Positions 17,166 to 29,408 of a stretch of DNA of 64,000 bases are shown here, piece by piece; positions within the stretch are counted from its first letter, which is position 1, and the number at the start of each line of letters is the position of its first letter. Below the pieces are notes generated by a model. It did not search any database and had not been told where the DNA came from. It was given only the letters and a program-made list of their open reading frames with translations. The translations under genes and the position numbers were made by a program. This DNA is from an uncultured Lachnospiraceae bacterium (lineage in GTDB: Bacteria; Bacillota; Clostridia; Lachnospirales; Lachnospiraceae): NCBI GenBank assembly GCA_902476265.1, contig CABSCP010000020.1:1-64000 (forward strand), read 5' to 3'.

Positions 17166-18062
17166 TTACAGAAAATCAAACAGATTCATCTGGCCGTCGC
17201 CGTAATTTTTCTTATAGGCATGGATAATATCCCGCATTTTATATAATATATGATAAGCTTCGCACTTCTCCTGAAAAACCGCCCACAGCTTTTGGGCATT
17301 CCGGCTGGTACACTGATATCGGTTTCCGTAGGTTTTCCGATATTTGTCTGCATAATCTTCTTCGGGCCAGAGCTCTTTTAATTTGTCATAATACCAGATT
17401 CTCTGATTTTCCCGCAGTGTCATTCCAAATGCCGGATAAATGAAATTCGCGCCCGTCTCATGAGCCGCTTCCACCACGGCCGTCACATTTTCCAGGGAGT
17501 CTTCCAGAAACGGAAGCACAGGCATTAACAGAATCCCTGTAAAAATGCCTTCTTCCCTCAATCGGGCAATGGCTCCCAGACGTCTTGTGGGAGACGGGGC
17601 ATGAGGTTCTATTTTAGAAGCCAGATCGTCATTTGTTGTGGTGACTGTAAGCTTGCATAAAACAGGAGAATGTTCCTTTATCTCTGACAGAACATCCCTA
17701 TCCCTGACGATCAGGTCACTCTTCGTAGCGATTCCGATTCCGAATCCAAACGCATCCACCAGTTCCAGGGCATGGCGGGTGAGCATCAGTTCTTTTTCAA
17801 AGGGATTATAAGGATCGCTCATAGAGCCTGTGCCGATCACCCCTTTTTTTACTTTCCGCCTGAGATCGTCCCGGATGATCTGCAGGGCATTTTCCTTAGC
17901 CCTGACTTCATCAAAATGATCAATGCGATAGCAGTCGCTGCGGCTGTCGCAGTAAATGCAGCCATGACAGCAGCCTCTGTAAATATTCATGTTATAATCC
18001 ATGCCGAACCAATCGGCGGATTTTGTTTTTGTGACAATTGTTTTTGCCGGTACAAATTCCAT
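17166..18062 (-). CDS. SPL-type radical SAM protein
   Basis: A 298-residue radical SAM enzyme of the spore-photoproduct-lyase-like group. The cluster-binding motif C-x3-C-x2-C is present as CCHGCIYC near residue 32, placed after NMNIYRGC as is usual for this group. The true lyase repairs UV photoproduct in spore DNA, but this compact family (about 300 residues) is broader and many members are uncharacterised. AAAGGA precedes the ATG. It lies downstream of gyrA, separated by a strong hairpin. Confidence 0.85.
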   Translation of the reverse strand: MEFVPAKTIVTKTKSADWFGMDYNMNIYRGCCHGCIYCDSRSDCYRIDHFDEVRAKENALQIIRDDLRRKVKKGVIGTGSMSDPYNPFEKELMLTRHALELVDAFGFGIGIATKSDLIVRDRDVLSEIKEHSPVLCKLTVTTTNDDLASKIEPHAPSPTRRLGAIARLREEGIFTGILLMPVLPFLEDSLENVTAVVEAAHETGANFIYPAFGMTLRENQRIWYYDKLKELWPEEDYADKYRKTYGNRYQCTSRNAQKLWAVFQEKCEAYHILYKMRDIIHAYKKNYGDGQMNLFDFL

Positions 18063-18120
18063 TTTATTTTTCCTTTACGTCCTGGTGAAAACTATTTTTC
18101 GCCATAGGGACTCCTTATGC

Positions 18121-18152
18121 AAGAGCGCCGGATCCTAAAATCCGGCGCTCTT
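18121..18152 (-). terminator. hairpin terminator after gyrA
   Basis: A perfect 13-bp stem, AAGAGCGCCGGAT with ATCCGGCGCTCTT, and a 6-base loop lie 26 bases past the gyrA stop. The U-run is short, but the position marks the end of the gyrBA unit. Confidence 0.75.
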
Positions 18153-18178
18153 CACACACATTCTAAAAGATATCAGTA

Positions 18179-20746
18179 TCAGTCTTCCTCTTCTTCCACA
18201 GGCAGGGTAATTTCTTCCTCTTCATAAGAATCCACAGTTACGGATTCTTTCGGAATATCCTCCATGGCATCCTCCATATCGTCAAACTCCTGGCTTCCGT
18301 CCGAAACCTTTTCACGGACTTTGGCAATCTGTGCCACAGTCACTCCTTTATCAAGGTTAATCAGTTTCACGCCGGAAGTGATTCTTCCCAGAATGGATAC
18401 CTCTTCCATACGGATCTGAATGATAATTCCTTCCGTGGTGATCATCATGATTTCATGATCGTCATTCACGGCCTTCACACCGATGACATAACCTGTCTTA
18501 TCCGTGATCTTATAACATTTTACGCCCTTACCGCCGCGGTACTGTACCGTAAATTCATCCAGATAGGTTCTCTTGCCCATTCCGTTTTCGGAAACGATGA
18601 GCAGGGAATCTCCCTGATGATCCAGCTGCATTCCCACAATTTCATCATTGTCGGTAAGCGTCATTCCGATCACGCCCATGGAAGTCCTTCCGGTAGCGCG
18701 CACATCGGTTTCTTTAAAGCGGATACACATGCCATACTTAGTCACGAGGAAAATCTCCGTCTTTTCATCGGTAATTTTCACTTCGATCAGTTCATCATCT
18801 TCCCGCAGATTGATGGCAGCCAGTCCGTTTTTGCGGACATTGCTGTATTCCAGAATGGAAGTCTTTTTCACAATTCCTTTTCTGGTTACCATGAACAGGT
18901 TTTTATCCTCTTCAAAATCCTTCACCGGTATGATGGCAGAAATCTTTTCTTCCGGATTGAGCTGCAGCAGATTGATAATGGCCGTTCCCCGGGCCGTCCT
19001 GCCGGCTTCCGGGATTTCATAGGCTTTCAGCCTGTATACCCTGCCGAAATTGGTGAAGAACATCACATAATGATGGGTGGTGGTCATCAAAAGATCTGCG
19101 ATGAAGTCCTCTTCTATGGTCTGCATTCCCTTAATTCCCTTGCCGCCCCTGTTCTGCGCCTTGAAATTATCTACGGTCATGCGTTTGATATAACCCAGGT
19201 TTGTCATGGCGATCACGGTGTTATCCCTGGGAATCATATCTTCCATGGAGATATCAAATTCGTCAAATCCGATCTGACTTCTTCTCTCATCCCCAAATTT
19301 TTCTTTTACGATTAAAATTTCTTCCCTGATCACGCCCAGCAGACGTTTCCGATCCGCCAGTATCGCTTTCAGATCCGCAATTTTGATCAGTAAATCCTGA
19401 TGTTCCGCCTCCAGCTTTTCCCGTTCCAGACCTGTCAGTGCGCGCAGACGCATATCGATGATCGCCTGTGCCTGTACCTCGGTCAGCCCGAAACGTTCCA
19501 TCAACCTGTCTTTTGAAATCTGAGGTGTCTGGCTGGTACGGATAATGTGAATGACCTCGTCAATATTATCCTGGGCGATCAGCAACCCCTGTAAAATATG
19601 ATCCCTTTCTTCCGCTTTATTCAGGTCATATTTTGTCCTTCTGGTAACCACGTCTTCCTGATGCTTGATATACAGTTTCAGCATGTCCAGAAGATTTAAA
19701 ACCTTGGGTTCTCCGTCCACCAGCGCCAGCATGATGACGCCGAAGGTATCCTGCATCTGGGTATGTTTATAGAGCTGGTTCAAAATCACATTGGCATTGG
19801 CGTCCCTGCGCAGTTCAATCACCACACGGGTTCCTTCTCTGTTGGATTCATCCCGCAGGTCCGTGATGCCGTCGATCCTTTTTTCTTTGTGCAGATCCGC
19901 AATTTTTTCAATCAGCTTCGCTTTATTGACCATGTAGGGAAGCTCTGTCACGATGATCTGACTCTTGCCGTTTGGCAGCGTTTCAATATTGGTGACCGCG
20001 CGCACCCGGATCTTTCCCCTTCCTGTGCGGTAAGCCTCTTCCACTCCCCTGGTTCCCAGGATGATGCCGCCGGTAGGAAAATCAGGAGCTTTGATGATGC
20101 CCATGACCTCTTCCAGTTCTGTCTCCCTGTCGTCGGTGATCCGGTTGTCCATGATTTTCACTACCGCGTCCACCACTTCCCGCAGGTTATGAGGAGGAAT
20201 ATTGGTGGCCATACCTACCGCGATGCCGGAAGTGCCGTTTACCAGCAGATTGGGGTAGCGGGAAGGAAGGACGGTGGGTTCTTTCTCGGTTTCGTCAAAG
20301 TTGGGAACGAAGTCCACCGTATTTTTATTGATATCAGCCAGCATCTCCATGGAAATTTTGGAAAGCCTGGCTTCCGTATAACGCATTGCCGCAGGACCGT
20401 CGCCATCCTCGGAACCGAAATTTCCATGGCCGTCCACCAGCGGATAACGGGTATTCCACTCCTGCGCCATATTTACCAGCGCTCCATAGATGGAACTGTC
20501 GCCGTGGGGATGGTATTTACCCATGGTATCGCCGACAATACGCGCACATTTACGATGCGGCTTATCCGGCCCGTTGTTCAGCTCGATCATGGAAAAGAGC
20601 ACGCGCCTCTGCACCGGTTTTAAACCGTCCCGGACATCGGGAAGGGCGCGGGAAGCGATAACGCTCATCGCATAATCGATATAGGAATCTTCCATTTTTT
20701 TCTTTAAATCGACTTCCTCTATCTTGTCAAAAATATTTTCTTCCAT
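18179..20746 (-). CDS. gyrA: DNA gyrase subunit A
   Basis: An 855-residue type II topoisomerase subunit that breaks and rejoins DNA while gyrase introduces negative supercoils. The catalytic tyrosine is in AAMRYTEARLS near residue 124, and the GyrA box appears as QNRGGKG near residue 540, which distinguishes it from ParC. The six-bladed C-terminal DNA-wrapping domain follows, ending in a very acidic tail (EEEEITLPVEEEED). The quinolone-determining region reads HPHGDSSIYGAL: Ser84 matches E. coli Ser83, while Gly88 stands where E. coli has Asp87. AAGGAG precedes the start, 9 bases beyond the gyrB stop. Confidence 0.98.
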   Translation of the reverse strand: MEENIFDKIEEVDLKKKMEDSYIDYAMSVIASRALPDVRDGLKPVQRRVLFSMIELNNGPDKPHRKCARIVGDTMGKYHPHGDSSIYGALVNMAQEWNTRYPLVDGHGNFGSEDGDGPAAMRYTEARLSKISMEMLADINKNTVDFVPNFDETEKEPTVLPSRYPNLLVNGTSGIAVGMATNIPPHNLREVVDAVVKIMDNRITDDRETELEEVMGIIKAPDFPTGGIILGTRGVEEAYRTGRGKIRVRAVTNIETLPNGKSQIIVTELPYMVNKAKLIEKIADLHKEKRIDGITDLRDESNREGTRVVIELRRDANANVILNQLYKHTQMQDTFGVIMLALVDGEPKVLNLLDMLKLYIKHQEDVVTRRTKYDLNKAEERDHILQGLLIAQDNIDEVIHIIRTSQTPQISKDRLMERFGLTEVQAQAIIDMRLRALTGLEREKLEAEHQDLLIKIADLKAILADRKRLLGVIREEILIVKEKFGDERRSQIGFDEFDISMEDMIPRDNTVIAMTNLGYIKRMTVDNFKAQNRGGKGIKGMQTIEEDFIADLLMTTTHHYVMFFTNFGRVYRLKAYEIPEAGRTARGTAIINLLQLNPEEKISAIIPVKDFEEDKNLFMVTRKGIVKKTSILEYSNVRKNGLAAINLREDDELIEVKITDEKTEIFLVTKYGMCIRFKETDVRATGRTSMGVIGMTLTDNDEIVGMQLDHQGDSLLIVSENGMGKRTYLDEFTVQYRGGKGVKCYKITDKTGYVIGVKAVNDDHEIMMITTEGIIIQIRMEEVSILGRITSGVKLINLDKGVTVAQIAKVREKVSDGSQEFDDMEDAMEDIPKESVTVDSYEEEEITLPVEEEED

Positions 20747-20755
20747 GTTCTCTCC

Positions 20756-23772
<3,017 letters not shown>

Positions 23773-23779
23773 GATTCAC

Positions 23780-23986
23780 CTATTCAATTTTGAGGGTCTG
23801 TCCATCGTATTCGACCACGTCTCCCGGAACCAGCTTTTTGCCGCGTTGCAGCTCCACTTTTCCGTTCACCTTCACAAGCCCGTCCTGAATTACAAATTTG
23901 GCGTCCACGCCGGAACCTACAAAACCGCCGGCTTTTAACGCCTGTCCCAGCTTTATAAATTCGTCTTTTATTTTATAAGTCTGCAT
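23780..23986 (-). CDS. yaaA: S4-domain RNA-binding protein (YaaA/RlbA family)
   Basis: A 68-residue protein consisting almost entirely of one S4 RNA-binding fold, with the typical G-x-V-x-V-N-G-x-V-E turn (GLVKVNGKVEL) and ending VVEYDGQTLKIE. It is conserved between dnaN and recF in Firmicutes and thought to act in ribosome assembly. The ATG at 23986 is preferred over one at 24004 because AGGAG lies 6 bases before it. Confidence 0.92.
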   Translation of the reverse strand: MQTYKIKDEFIKLGQALKAGGFVGSGVDAKFVIQDGLVKVNGKVELQRGKKLVPGDVVEYDGQTLKIE

Positions 23987-24016
23987 GAAAATCTCCTGTT
24001 TCAAAATGGTTTCTTA

Positions 24017-25126
24017 TCAGTTAACCGTGGTGAAGTTAACAGGAAGGATCAGATAAATATAGCTGTTTTCGTCATTGCGGATGAAGCAGGGCGCTTTGGG
24101 ATTGACCAGATAAATGGTGATCTGTTCATCGTCGATCACCCGCAGGGCATCGATCAGGAATTTGGGATTAAACCCGATCATCAGATCTTTCCCCGCTTTT
24201 TCAATATCGATCTGTTCATTCATACTCCCTACGGTGGAATTGATTTTTAATTCCATGGACCTGTCCGTAATATTGATAATAATGGGTTTCTTGTCCCCTT
24301 CTTTCACAAGCAGAGTGGCACGGTCGATACAGCTTAAAAATTCCCGTTTGTTGATCACGACTTTTGTTTCATAATCGTTGGAAAGCATCTGATCAATGCG
24401 GAAATATTCCCCTTCTATGAGTCTGGAAACCACGGTAGTATTGTCAAACTCAAAGAGGACATGTTTATCCGTAAAGAAAATGGAGACATCCTTATCCGTT
24501 TCCCCGGAAAGGATCTTGCTGATTTCATTCAGTGTTTTTCCGGGAATTACGACTTTTTTGGGTTCGTAAGTATTTTTTAACTGAATTTTGCGGATAGAAA
24601 TACGGTGTCCGTCCAGAGATACCACTTTCAGTTCGTCTCCGTTAATTTCAAAAAGTTCACCGGTCATCAACCGGTTGTTGTCGTTGTCAGCGATGGAAAA
24701 AATGGTCTGACGGACCACTTCTTTCAGGGTGAACTGGGAAACAAGGATGGAATCATTGCGTTCAATTTCCGGAAGATAGGAAAAATCTTCGCCGGATTTT
24801 CCGATGATATTAAATTTTGCTTTTTCACAGGTGATGGCGGTTTTGAAATTACTGTCAGAAACAACAGTGATATCATTATCCGGAAGTTTTCTGACGATTT
24901 CCAGAAAAATTTTAGCATCCAGGGCGATGATGCCGCTCTCCTGGATTTCTCCGTCCACAACGGTTTCAATTCCCAGTTCCATATCGTTGGCGGTGAGTTT
25001 GATTTGACCTTGTGTACAGTCAATTAAAATACATTCAAGGATGGACATGGTTGTTTTGCTCGGAACTGCTTTGGAAACGACCTGAAGTCCGTTTAACAGG
25101 CTTGATTTAGAGCATATAAATTTCAT
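24017..25126 (-). CDS. dnaN: DNA polymerase III sliding clamp (beta subunit)
   Basis: A 369-residue beta clamp that encircles DNA and tethers the replicative polymerase. The three-domain fold is evident from the start MKFICSKSSLL through to PKFLIDALRVID and the ending YLILPVNF. Start 25126 is chosen because AAAGGAG lies 8 bases upstream and the family begins with MKF; a longer reading from 25156 adds ten non-conserved residues. The 250-base gap before it holds DnaA boxes. Confidence 0.97.
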   Translation of the reverse strand: MKFICSKSSLLNGLQVVSKAVPSKTTMSILECILIDCTQGQIKLTANDMELGIETVVDGEIQESGIIALDAKIFLEIVRKLPDNDITVVSDSNFKTAITCEKAKFNIIGKSGEDFSYLPEIERNDSILVSQFTLKEVVRQTIFSIADNDNNRLMTGELFEINGDELKVVSLDGHRISIRKIQLKNTYEPKKVVIPGKTLNEISKILSGETDKDVSIFFTDKHVLFEFDNTTVVSRLIEGEYFRIDQMLSNDYETKVVINKREFLSCIDRATLLVKEGDKKPIIINITDRSMELKINSTVGSMNEQIDIEKAGKDLMIGFNPKFLIDALRVIDDEQITIYLVNPKAPCFIRNDENSYIYLILPVNFTTVN

Positions 25127-25167
25127 ATGTGAAAAACTCCTTTCTTTGTTTGCCATGGTTTATGAAC

Positions 25168-25386
25168 TTATCCACAGCCATAGGGCTGGTGAAAGCCTGC
25201 CGGGTGGAAAAGGCCGTCCGGAGGCGCAAACAGATAAATAAATATTTAAATTCGTAATCTTTCGTCTTAGGGGGTGTTGAAATGTGGATAACCCTTTCCA
25301 TTATACTATTTATAAGGGAAAATGGAAACGTCTATCTTGTGAAAAACCCTGGGATAACCTCAAAATAAATGTGAAGTTATACACAG
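25168..25386. other. dnaA-dnaN half of the origin: DnaA boxes
   Basis: Perfect TTATCCACA boxes occur at 25168-25176 (plus) and 25283-25291 (minus, TGTGGATAA); a relaxed TTATACACA overlaps the dnaA stop at 25378-25386. A box cluster in the dnaA-dnaN gap alongside one upstream of dnaA is the bipartite layout known from Bacillus. Confidence 0.75.
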
Positions 25387-26738
25387 ATCTTCTTCTTGAT
25401 CGTTTCTACTTTATTGTTAAGTTCCTCGTTGGTTTGAAGCTCATCCTCAATTTTATTCACACCGTGGATAATTGTGGTGTGGTCTTTTTTCCCCAAAAGC
25501 TTCCCTATATTAACGTAAGAAGTATCCGTCAGCTTTCGACAGAGGTACATGACGACCTGTCTGGGCTGCACGAATTCGGAGTTACGCTTTTTGGAAGTGA
25601 TGTCCTCCGGCGTGACGCCAAAATGCTCCGCCACCACATCGATGATGAGAGAGGGGGTGATTTCTTTTGGCTTGTCCGGGTTGATAATATCTTTTAAAGC
25701 ATCTTCCGCCAGTTCCAGCGTGATTTCAGACTGGTTTTCAATTTTGGACTTGGCGATAATGCGGTTAAAAGCGCCTTCCAGCTCTCGGATATTGGACTTT
25801 ATATTGGAAGCGATGTACTTAAAAATTTCATCGTCTATTTTCCTATTATAATATTCCGCGTTTTTTTTCAGGATGGCCATACGGGTTTCATAATCAGGCG
25901 GCTGAATATCGGCGATCAGCCCCCAGTCGAAACGGGAACGGAACCGTTCTTCCAGTGTTTCCATTTCTTTTGGCGGTTTATCGGAGGAGAGCACGATCTG
26001 TTTGCCGGCGGAATGCAGCACATTAAAAGTGTGGAAAAATTCTTCCTGGGTACTTTCCTTACCGATAATAAACTGCACGTCATCGATCATGAGGACATCC
26101 ACAGTCCGGTATTTTTCACGAAGTTTGGTCATGGCTGTGGCGTTACCGCTTCGGATGGATTCAATCACTTCATTGGTGAAGGATTCCGAAGTGACATAAA
26201 GTACCTTCATGTTCGGATTTTGTTCCAGAATGAAATGGCCGATGGAGTGCATCAGATGCGTTTTCCCCAGTCCGGCTCCGCCGTAGATAAACAGCGGATT
26301 ATAAGCATTTCCCGGAGATTCGGCTACCGCAAGGCAGGCGGAATGAGCAAATTTGTTGTTATTGCCCACGACAAAGGTATCGAATTTGTACTTGGGATTC
26401 AAATTTGCCTGTTCATAATTAATATTGTAGACATTGGCGGACGGAGACTTCAAATCGGAATCGGGATCTGATGACTTTTCTTTTTCCAATATGAAAGAAA
26501 CCTCATAGTTATGATCCATCATTTCCGAGATGGTAACTTTGAAGTAATTACTGTATTTGTTGGAAATATAATTCAGGGCATGGGCCTGCCCGGCCGGTAT
26601 CTGGATATATACCGTATCGTCCTTAACTTCATAAAACTGCAGGGGTTCGATCCAGGTATTATACGAAATATTGGTAAGGTCATACTCCGTATGAATGGTC
26701 TGCTTGATCATTTCCCAGTTTTCCCCAATGAAATGCAT
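25377..26738 (-). CDS. dnaA: chromosomal replication initiator DnaA
   Basis: A 453-residue AAA+ initiator. Domain I (residues 1-90) opens with the DnaB/SirA-interaction fold; Walker A GGAGLGKTHLMHS lies near residue 155 and Walker B VLMIDDVQF near 217; domain IV carries the DNA-recognition signature KKDHTTIIHGV near residue 430. ATG 26738 is selected because GAGGAGG lies 5-6 bases upstream; a longer in-frame reading from 26768 overlaps a DnaA box. Boxes around its own promoter suggest autoregulation. Confidence 0.98.
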   Translation of the reverse strand: MHFIGENWEMIKQTIHTEYDLTNISYNTWIEPLQFYEVKDDTVYIQIPAGQAHALNYISNKYSNYFKVTISEMMDHNYEVSFILEKEKSSDPDSDLKSPSANVYNINYEQANLNPKYKFDTFVVGNNNKFAHSACLAVAESPGNAYNPLFIYGGAGLGKTHLMHSIGHFILEQNPNMKVLYVTSESFTNEVIESIRSGNATAMTKLREKYRTVDVLMIDDVQFIIGKESTQEEFFHTFNVLHSAGKQIVLSSDKPPKEMETLEERFRSRFDWGLIADIQPPDYETRMAILKKNAEYYNRKIDDEIFKYIASNIKSNIRELEGAFNRIIAKSKIENQSEITLELAEDALKDIINPDKPKEITPSLIIDVVAEHFGVTPEDITSKKRNSEFVQPRQVVMYLCRKLTDTSYVNIGKLLGKKDHTTIIHGVNKIEDELQTNEELNNKVETIKKKICV

Positions 26739-26752
26739 AAAAAAGCCTCCTC

Positions 26753-27180
26753 TTTTCCACAAACCCACAAATATTAGCAGATATTTAATCTATTCTATAA
26801 TAAACTAATTACTTCAAAATGGCAAATGTTAATTACTTTCCTTAACTTGTCCACAGGAGCTGTGGAAATCCACAAAACAGGTTACAGGCAGGTGGATAAT
26901 TGTTCAGAGGCTGTGGATAAATGAAATTCACATATTCACAGCAGATTTTAAAGGCTTTCGACAAGTTTTTGTGGAATATTTGAAAGGTTATCCACAAGTT
27001 TTCCACATTTTGTGGATAATGTTATGTTAATCACTTTTTATGTGGATACTAAAATCCACATATGTTGATGGTCTATATCTTGTGTTTAGAAATTTTTTTT
27101 ACTTACTATATCTTGTATTGTTGAAAGTCACGATTTTTTAGCGTTTTTTCCGGTAAAATTATATTACCTGAAAATGTGTG
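26753..27180. other. oriC: DnaA-box cluster and AT-rich region upstream of dnaA
   Basis: Perfect 9-mers are at 26912-26920 (minus), 26988-26996 (plus) and 27011-27019 (minus). One-mismatch boxes are at 26753-26761, 26847-26855, 26891-26899, 26999-27007 and 27041-27049. The closely packed, inverted group at 26988-27019 is followed by an AT-rich stretch to about 27160 that is a candidate unwinding element. Gene direction switches here, dnaA leftward and rpmH rightward, as expected at a replication origin. No gene is present in the gap. Confidence 0.9.
26797..26825 (-). promoter_or_regulatory. dnaA: dnaA promoter
   Basis: Minus-strand TTGCCA (26820-26825) and TATTAT (26797-26802) are 17 bases apart, between DnaA boxes at 26753 and 26847. 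Confidence 0.6.
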
Positions 27181-27187
27181 AAATTGC

Positions 27188-27216
27188 TTGACTTGTGGGG
27201 GTTTAACCTATATAAT
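27188..27216 (+). promoter_or_regulatory. rpmH: rpmH promoter
   Basis: TTGACT (27188-27193) and a consensus TATAAT (27211-27216) have an ideal 17-base spacer, 78 bases upstream of rpmH. Confidence 0.82.
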
Positions 27217-27293
27217 GATAGCGATATTTTCTGATACATGTCATAAATTTTGCCTTAAAATAGAGTAAGGTTTGAAAGGGAGGTGCATCTTTC

Positions 27294-27428
27294 ATGAAAA
27301 TGACATTTCAGCCGAAAAAGAGACAGCGTGCGAAAGTTCATGGCTTCAGAGCGAGAATGAGCAGCGCAGGTGGTAGAAAAGTTTTAGCAGCTAGAAGAGC
27401 AAAAGGAAGAAAGAGATTATCCGCATAG
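27294..27428 (+). CDS. rpmH: ribosomal protein L34
   Basis: A 44-residue, very basic protein with the L34 hallmarks: [18 protein letters not shown] at the start and [10 protein letters not shown] at the end. It is part of the large ribosomal subunit. GGGAGGTG precedes the ATG. It lies in its conserved place beside the origin and leads the rnpA-yidD-yidC-khpB series. Confidence 0.97.
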   Translation: MKMTFQPKKRQRAKVHGFRARMSSAGGRKVLAARRAKGRKRLSA

Positions 27429-27468
27429 GCCGCAGTTTTGTGGCCTATTTTCTCTATGGAGAAAATTT

Positions 27469-27831
27469 ATGAGGTTTACTCAATCGTTAAGGAAGAACCG
27501 GCAGTTTCAGGAAGTTTACAGAACAGGCGTTTCCCGCGCCAACAAGTATTTGGTCATGTATGTATCGGAAAATAATCAGAATGTAAACTACCTTGGAATA
27601 TCAGTGAGTAAGAAAGTCGGCAACAGCGTAGTAAGACATCGTGTGAAAAGGCTCGTTAAGGAAAGCTATCGATTACATGAGGATATATTTAATAGTGGTT
27701 TAAATATAGTAATCACAGCGCGGGCCGGTGCGGCTTCCATTTCCTATGAAAAGATGGAGAGCGCAGTTTTGCATCTTGGAAAGCTTCATAATATAATTCA
27801 TAATGAAGCGAAGAAATCGGATGATGAATGA
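27469..27831 (+). CDS. rnpA: ribonuclease P protein component
   Basis: A 120-residue basic protein that binds RNase P RNA and helps mature tRNA 5' ends. The RNR signature appears as [15 protein letters not shown] near residue 55, and the family's leading [16 protein letters not shown] is present. It ends in an ATGATGA overlap with yidD. Confidence 0.96.
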   Translation: MRFTQSLRKNRQFQEVYRTGVSRANKYLVMYVSENNQNVNYLGISVSKKVGNSVVRHRVKRLVKESYRLHEDIFNSGLNIVITARAGAASISYEKMESAVLHLGKLHNIIHNEAKKSDDE

Positions 27832-28040
27832 TGAAAAAAATTCTGATAGCGATAATTAAATTTTACAGAAAATACATTTCTCCCATGAAAAGCACGAAAT
27901 GTCCTTATTTTCCGACCTGCTCGGAATACGGGCTGGAAGCGGTGGAGAAGTATGGCGCCTTAAAAGGGGGCCTTCTTGCTATCTGGAGGATTTTAAGATG
28001 TAATCCTTTTTCAAAGGGAGGATATGATCCGGTTCCTTAA
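27828..28040 (+). CDS. yidD: membrane protein insertion efficiency factor YidD
   Basis: A 70-residue protein with the family pattern [24 protein letters not shown] and the ending [12 protein letters not shown]. It has an amphipathic N-terminus and assists YidC-dependent membrane insertion. Start is either 27828 or the next codon; both fall in the overlap with rnpA. Confidence 0.95.
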   Translation: MMKKILIAIIKFYRKYISPMKSTKCPYFPTCSEYGLEAVEKYGALKGGLLAIWRILRCNPFSKGGYDPVP

Positions 28041-28070
28041 TCCGGAACGAAAAATCAGGAGGAAATATCA

Positions 28071-29396
28071 TTGAACTCGATTTTATTAACACAGTATGAC
28101 GGCATGATCTTAGGTCCCATCGCAAAAGTTTTGGGAATGATCATGAACGGCATTTTCTGGGTGTTGGACAAGATCGGTATTCCGAATATCGGTCTTGCAA
28201 TCATTCTTTTCACAATTGTAATTTATCTGCTTTTAATGCCGCTGACAATCAAGCAGCAGAAATATTCCAAGCTGAGTGCGAAGATGAATCCTGAACTTCA
28301 GGCCATCCAGAAGAGGTACAACGGCAAAAAGGATAACGATTCCATGATGGCCATGCAGCAGGAGACACAGGCTGTATATGCGAAATATGGCGTTTCCCCT
28401 ACGGGCAGCTGTGTACAGATGCTGATCCAGATGCCGATTTTGTTTGCACTTTACCGTGTATTCATGAACATTCCGGCTTATGTATCCCAGGTTAAGGAGG
28501 CGTTTATTCCTCTGGTGGAGAAGCTTGTGAATACGGCCGGCGCGGCGGAATTTTTAAGCAATACCCAGAATTTTCCCAATGCTGCCATGTACGCCAAACA
28601 GTTTACCAGTGAAGCATTTACATCCGGCAACGTGCAGTACATGCAGAATACATTTATTGACGTTTTAAATAAAGCGTCAACCGCTGAATGGAACAGCCTG
28701 GCGGCGAAGTTCCCCGGTCTGTCTGCCGAAATTACAAGTACCATGGAAAAGATGGATCATTATAACAATTTCCTCGGTCTGAACATGGGAAATTCCCCGT
28801 CCTTCATGGTACATGAAGCGATTGCCGCAGGAGCATGGCTGCTTGTGGTGGCAGCTCTGGCGATCCCGATTTTATCCGCTGTGACACAGTGGTTAAATGT
28901 AAAACTGATGCCCCAGGCAGATATGGGAAATACCGAAGGCAATTCCATGGCTTCTTCTATGAAGATGATGAACAACATCATGCCCATCATGTCCGCAGTG
29001 TTCTGTTATACGCTTCCTGCAGGTCTGGGCCTTTACTGGGTAGCCGGTTCTGTGGTGAGAAGTGTACAGCAGGTTGCCATCAATAAACATATCGATAAGA
29101 TGGATATTGATGCGGAAATTAAGAAAAATGTGGAGAAGCGGAATGCGAAACTGAAGAAAAAGGGAATCGACCCGGAGAAGCTCAACAGTTACGCGACCAT
29201 GAGTACCAGAAATGTTAAGCCTTCCAATCCGGCGGCTGTGGCGAGGACAAAGACGTCCAATATGACGCAGGAACAGAAGGATGAAGCAATGCGCAAGGCA
29301 ACGGAATACTACAATAAGAACGCTGCCAAACCCGGAAGTCTTGCTTCAAAGGCAAATATGGTAAAGGATTATAATGAGAGGAACAACAAAAAATAG
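28071..29396 (+). CDS. yidC: membrane protein insertase YidC/OxaA
   Basis: A 441-residue insertase of the Gram-positive type without the large periplasmic domain. Membrane segments and the conserved core (LYLLLMPLTIKQQKYSKLS-like loop, then MLIQMPILFALYRVF) place proteins in the membrane alone or with Sec. It is long for the Firmicute form: the middle loop (about residues 155-240) and the basic C-terminal tail of about 80 residues (after residue 355) are extended. No lipobox is seen, unlike SpoIIIJ. The start codon is TTG, supported by AGGAGG 8 bases upstream. Confidence 0.94.
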   Translation: MNSILLTQYDGMILGPIAKVLGMIMNGIFWVLDKIGIPNIGLAIILFTIVIYLLLMPLTIKQQKYSKLSAKMNPELQAIQKRYNGKKDNDSMMAMQQETQAVYAKYGVSPTGSCVQMLIQMPILFALYRVFMNIPAYVSQVKEAFIPLVEKLVNTAGAAEFLSNTQNFPNAAMYAKQFTSEAFTSGNVQYMQNTFIDVLNKASTAEWNSLAAKFPGLSAEITSTMEKMDHYNNFLGLNMGNSPSFMVHEAIAAGAWLLVVAALAIPILSAVTQWLNVKLMPQADMGNTEGNSMASSMKMMNNIMPIMSAVFCYTLPAGLGLYWVAGSVVRSVQQVAINKHIDKMDIDAEIKKNVEKRNAKLKKKGIDPEKLNSYATMSTRNVKPSNPAAVARTKTSNMTQEQKDEAMRKATEYYNKNAAKPGSLASKANMVKDYNERNNKK

Positions 29397-29408
29397 GAGG
29401 GGCGAATC

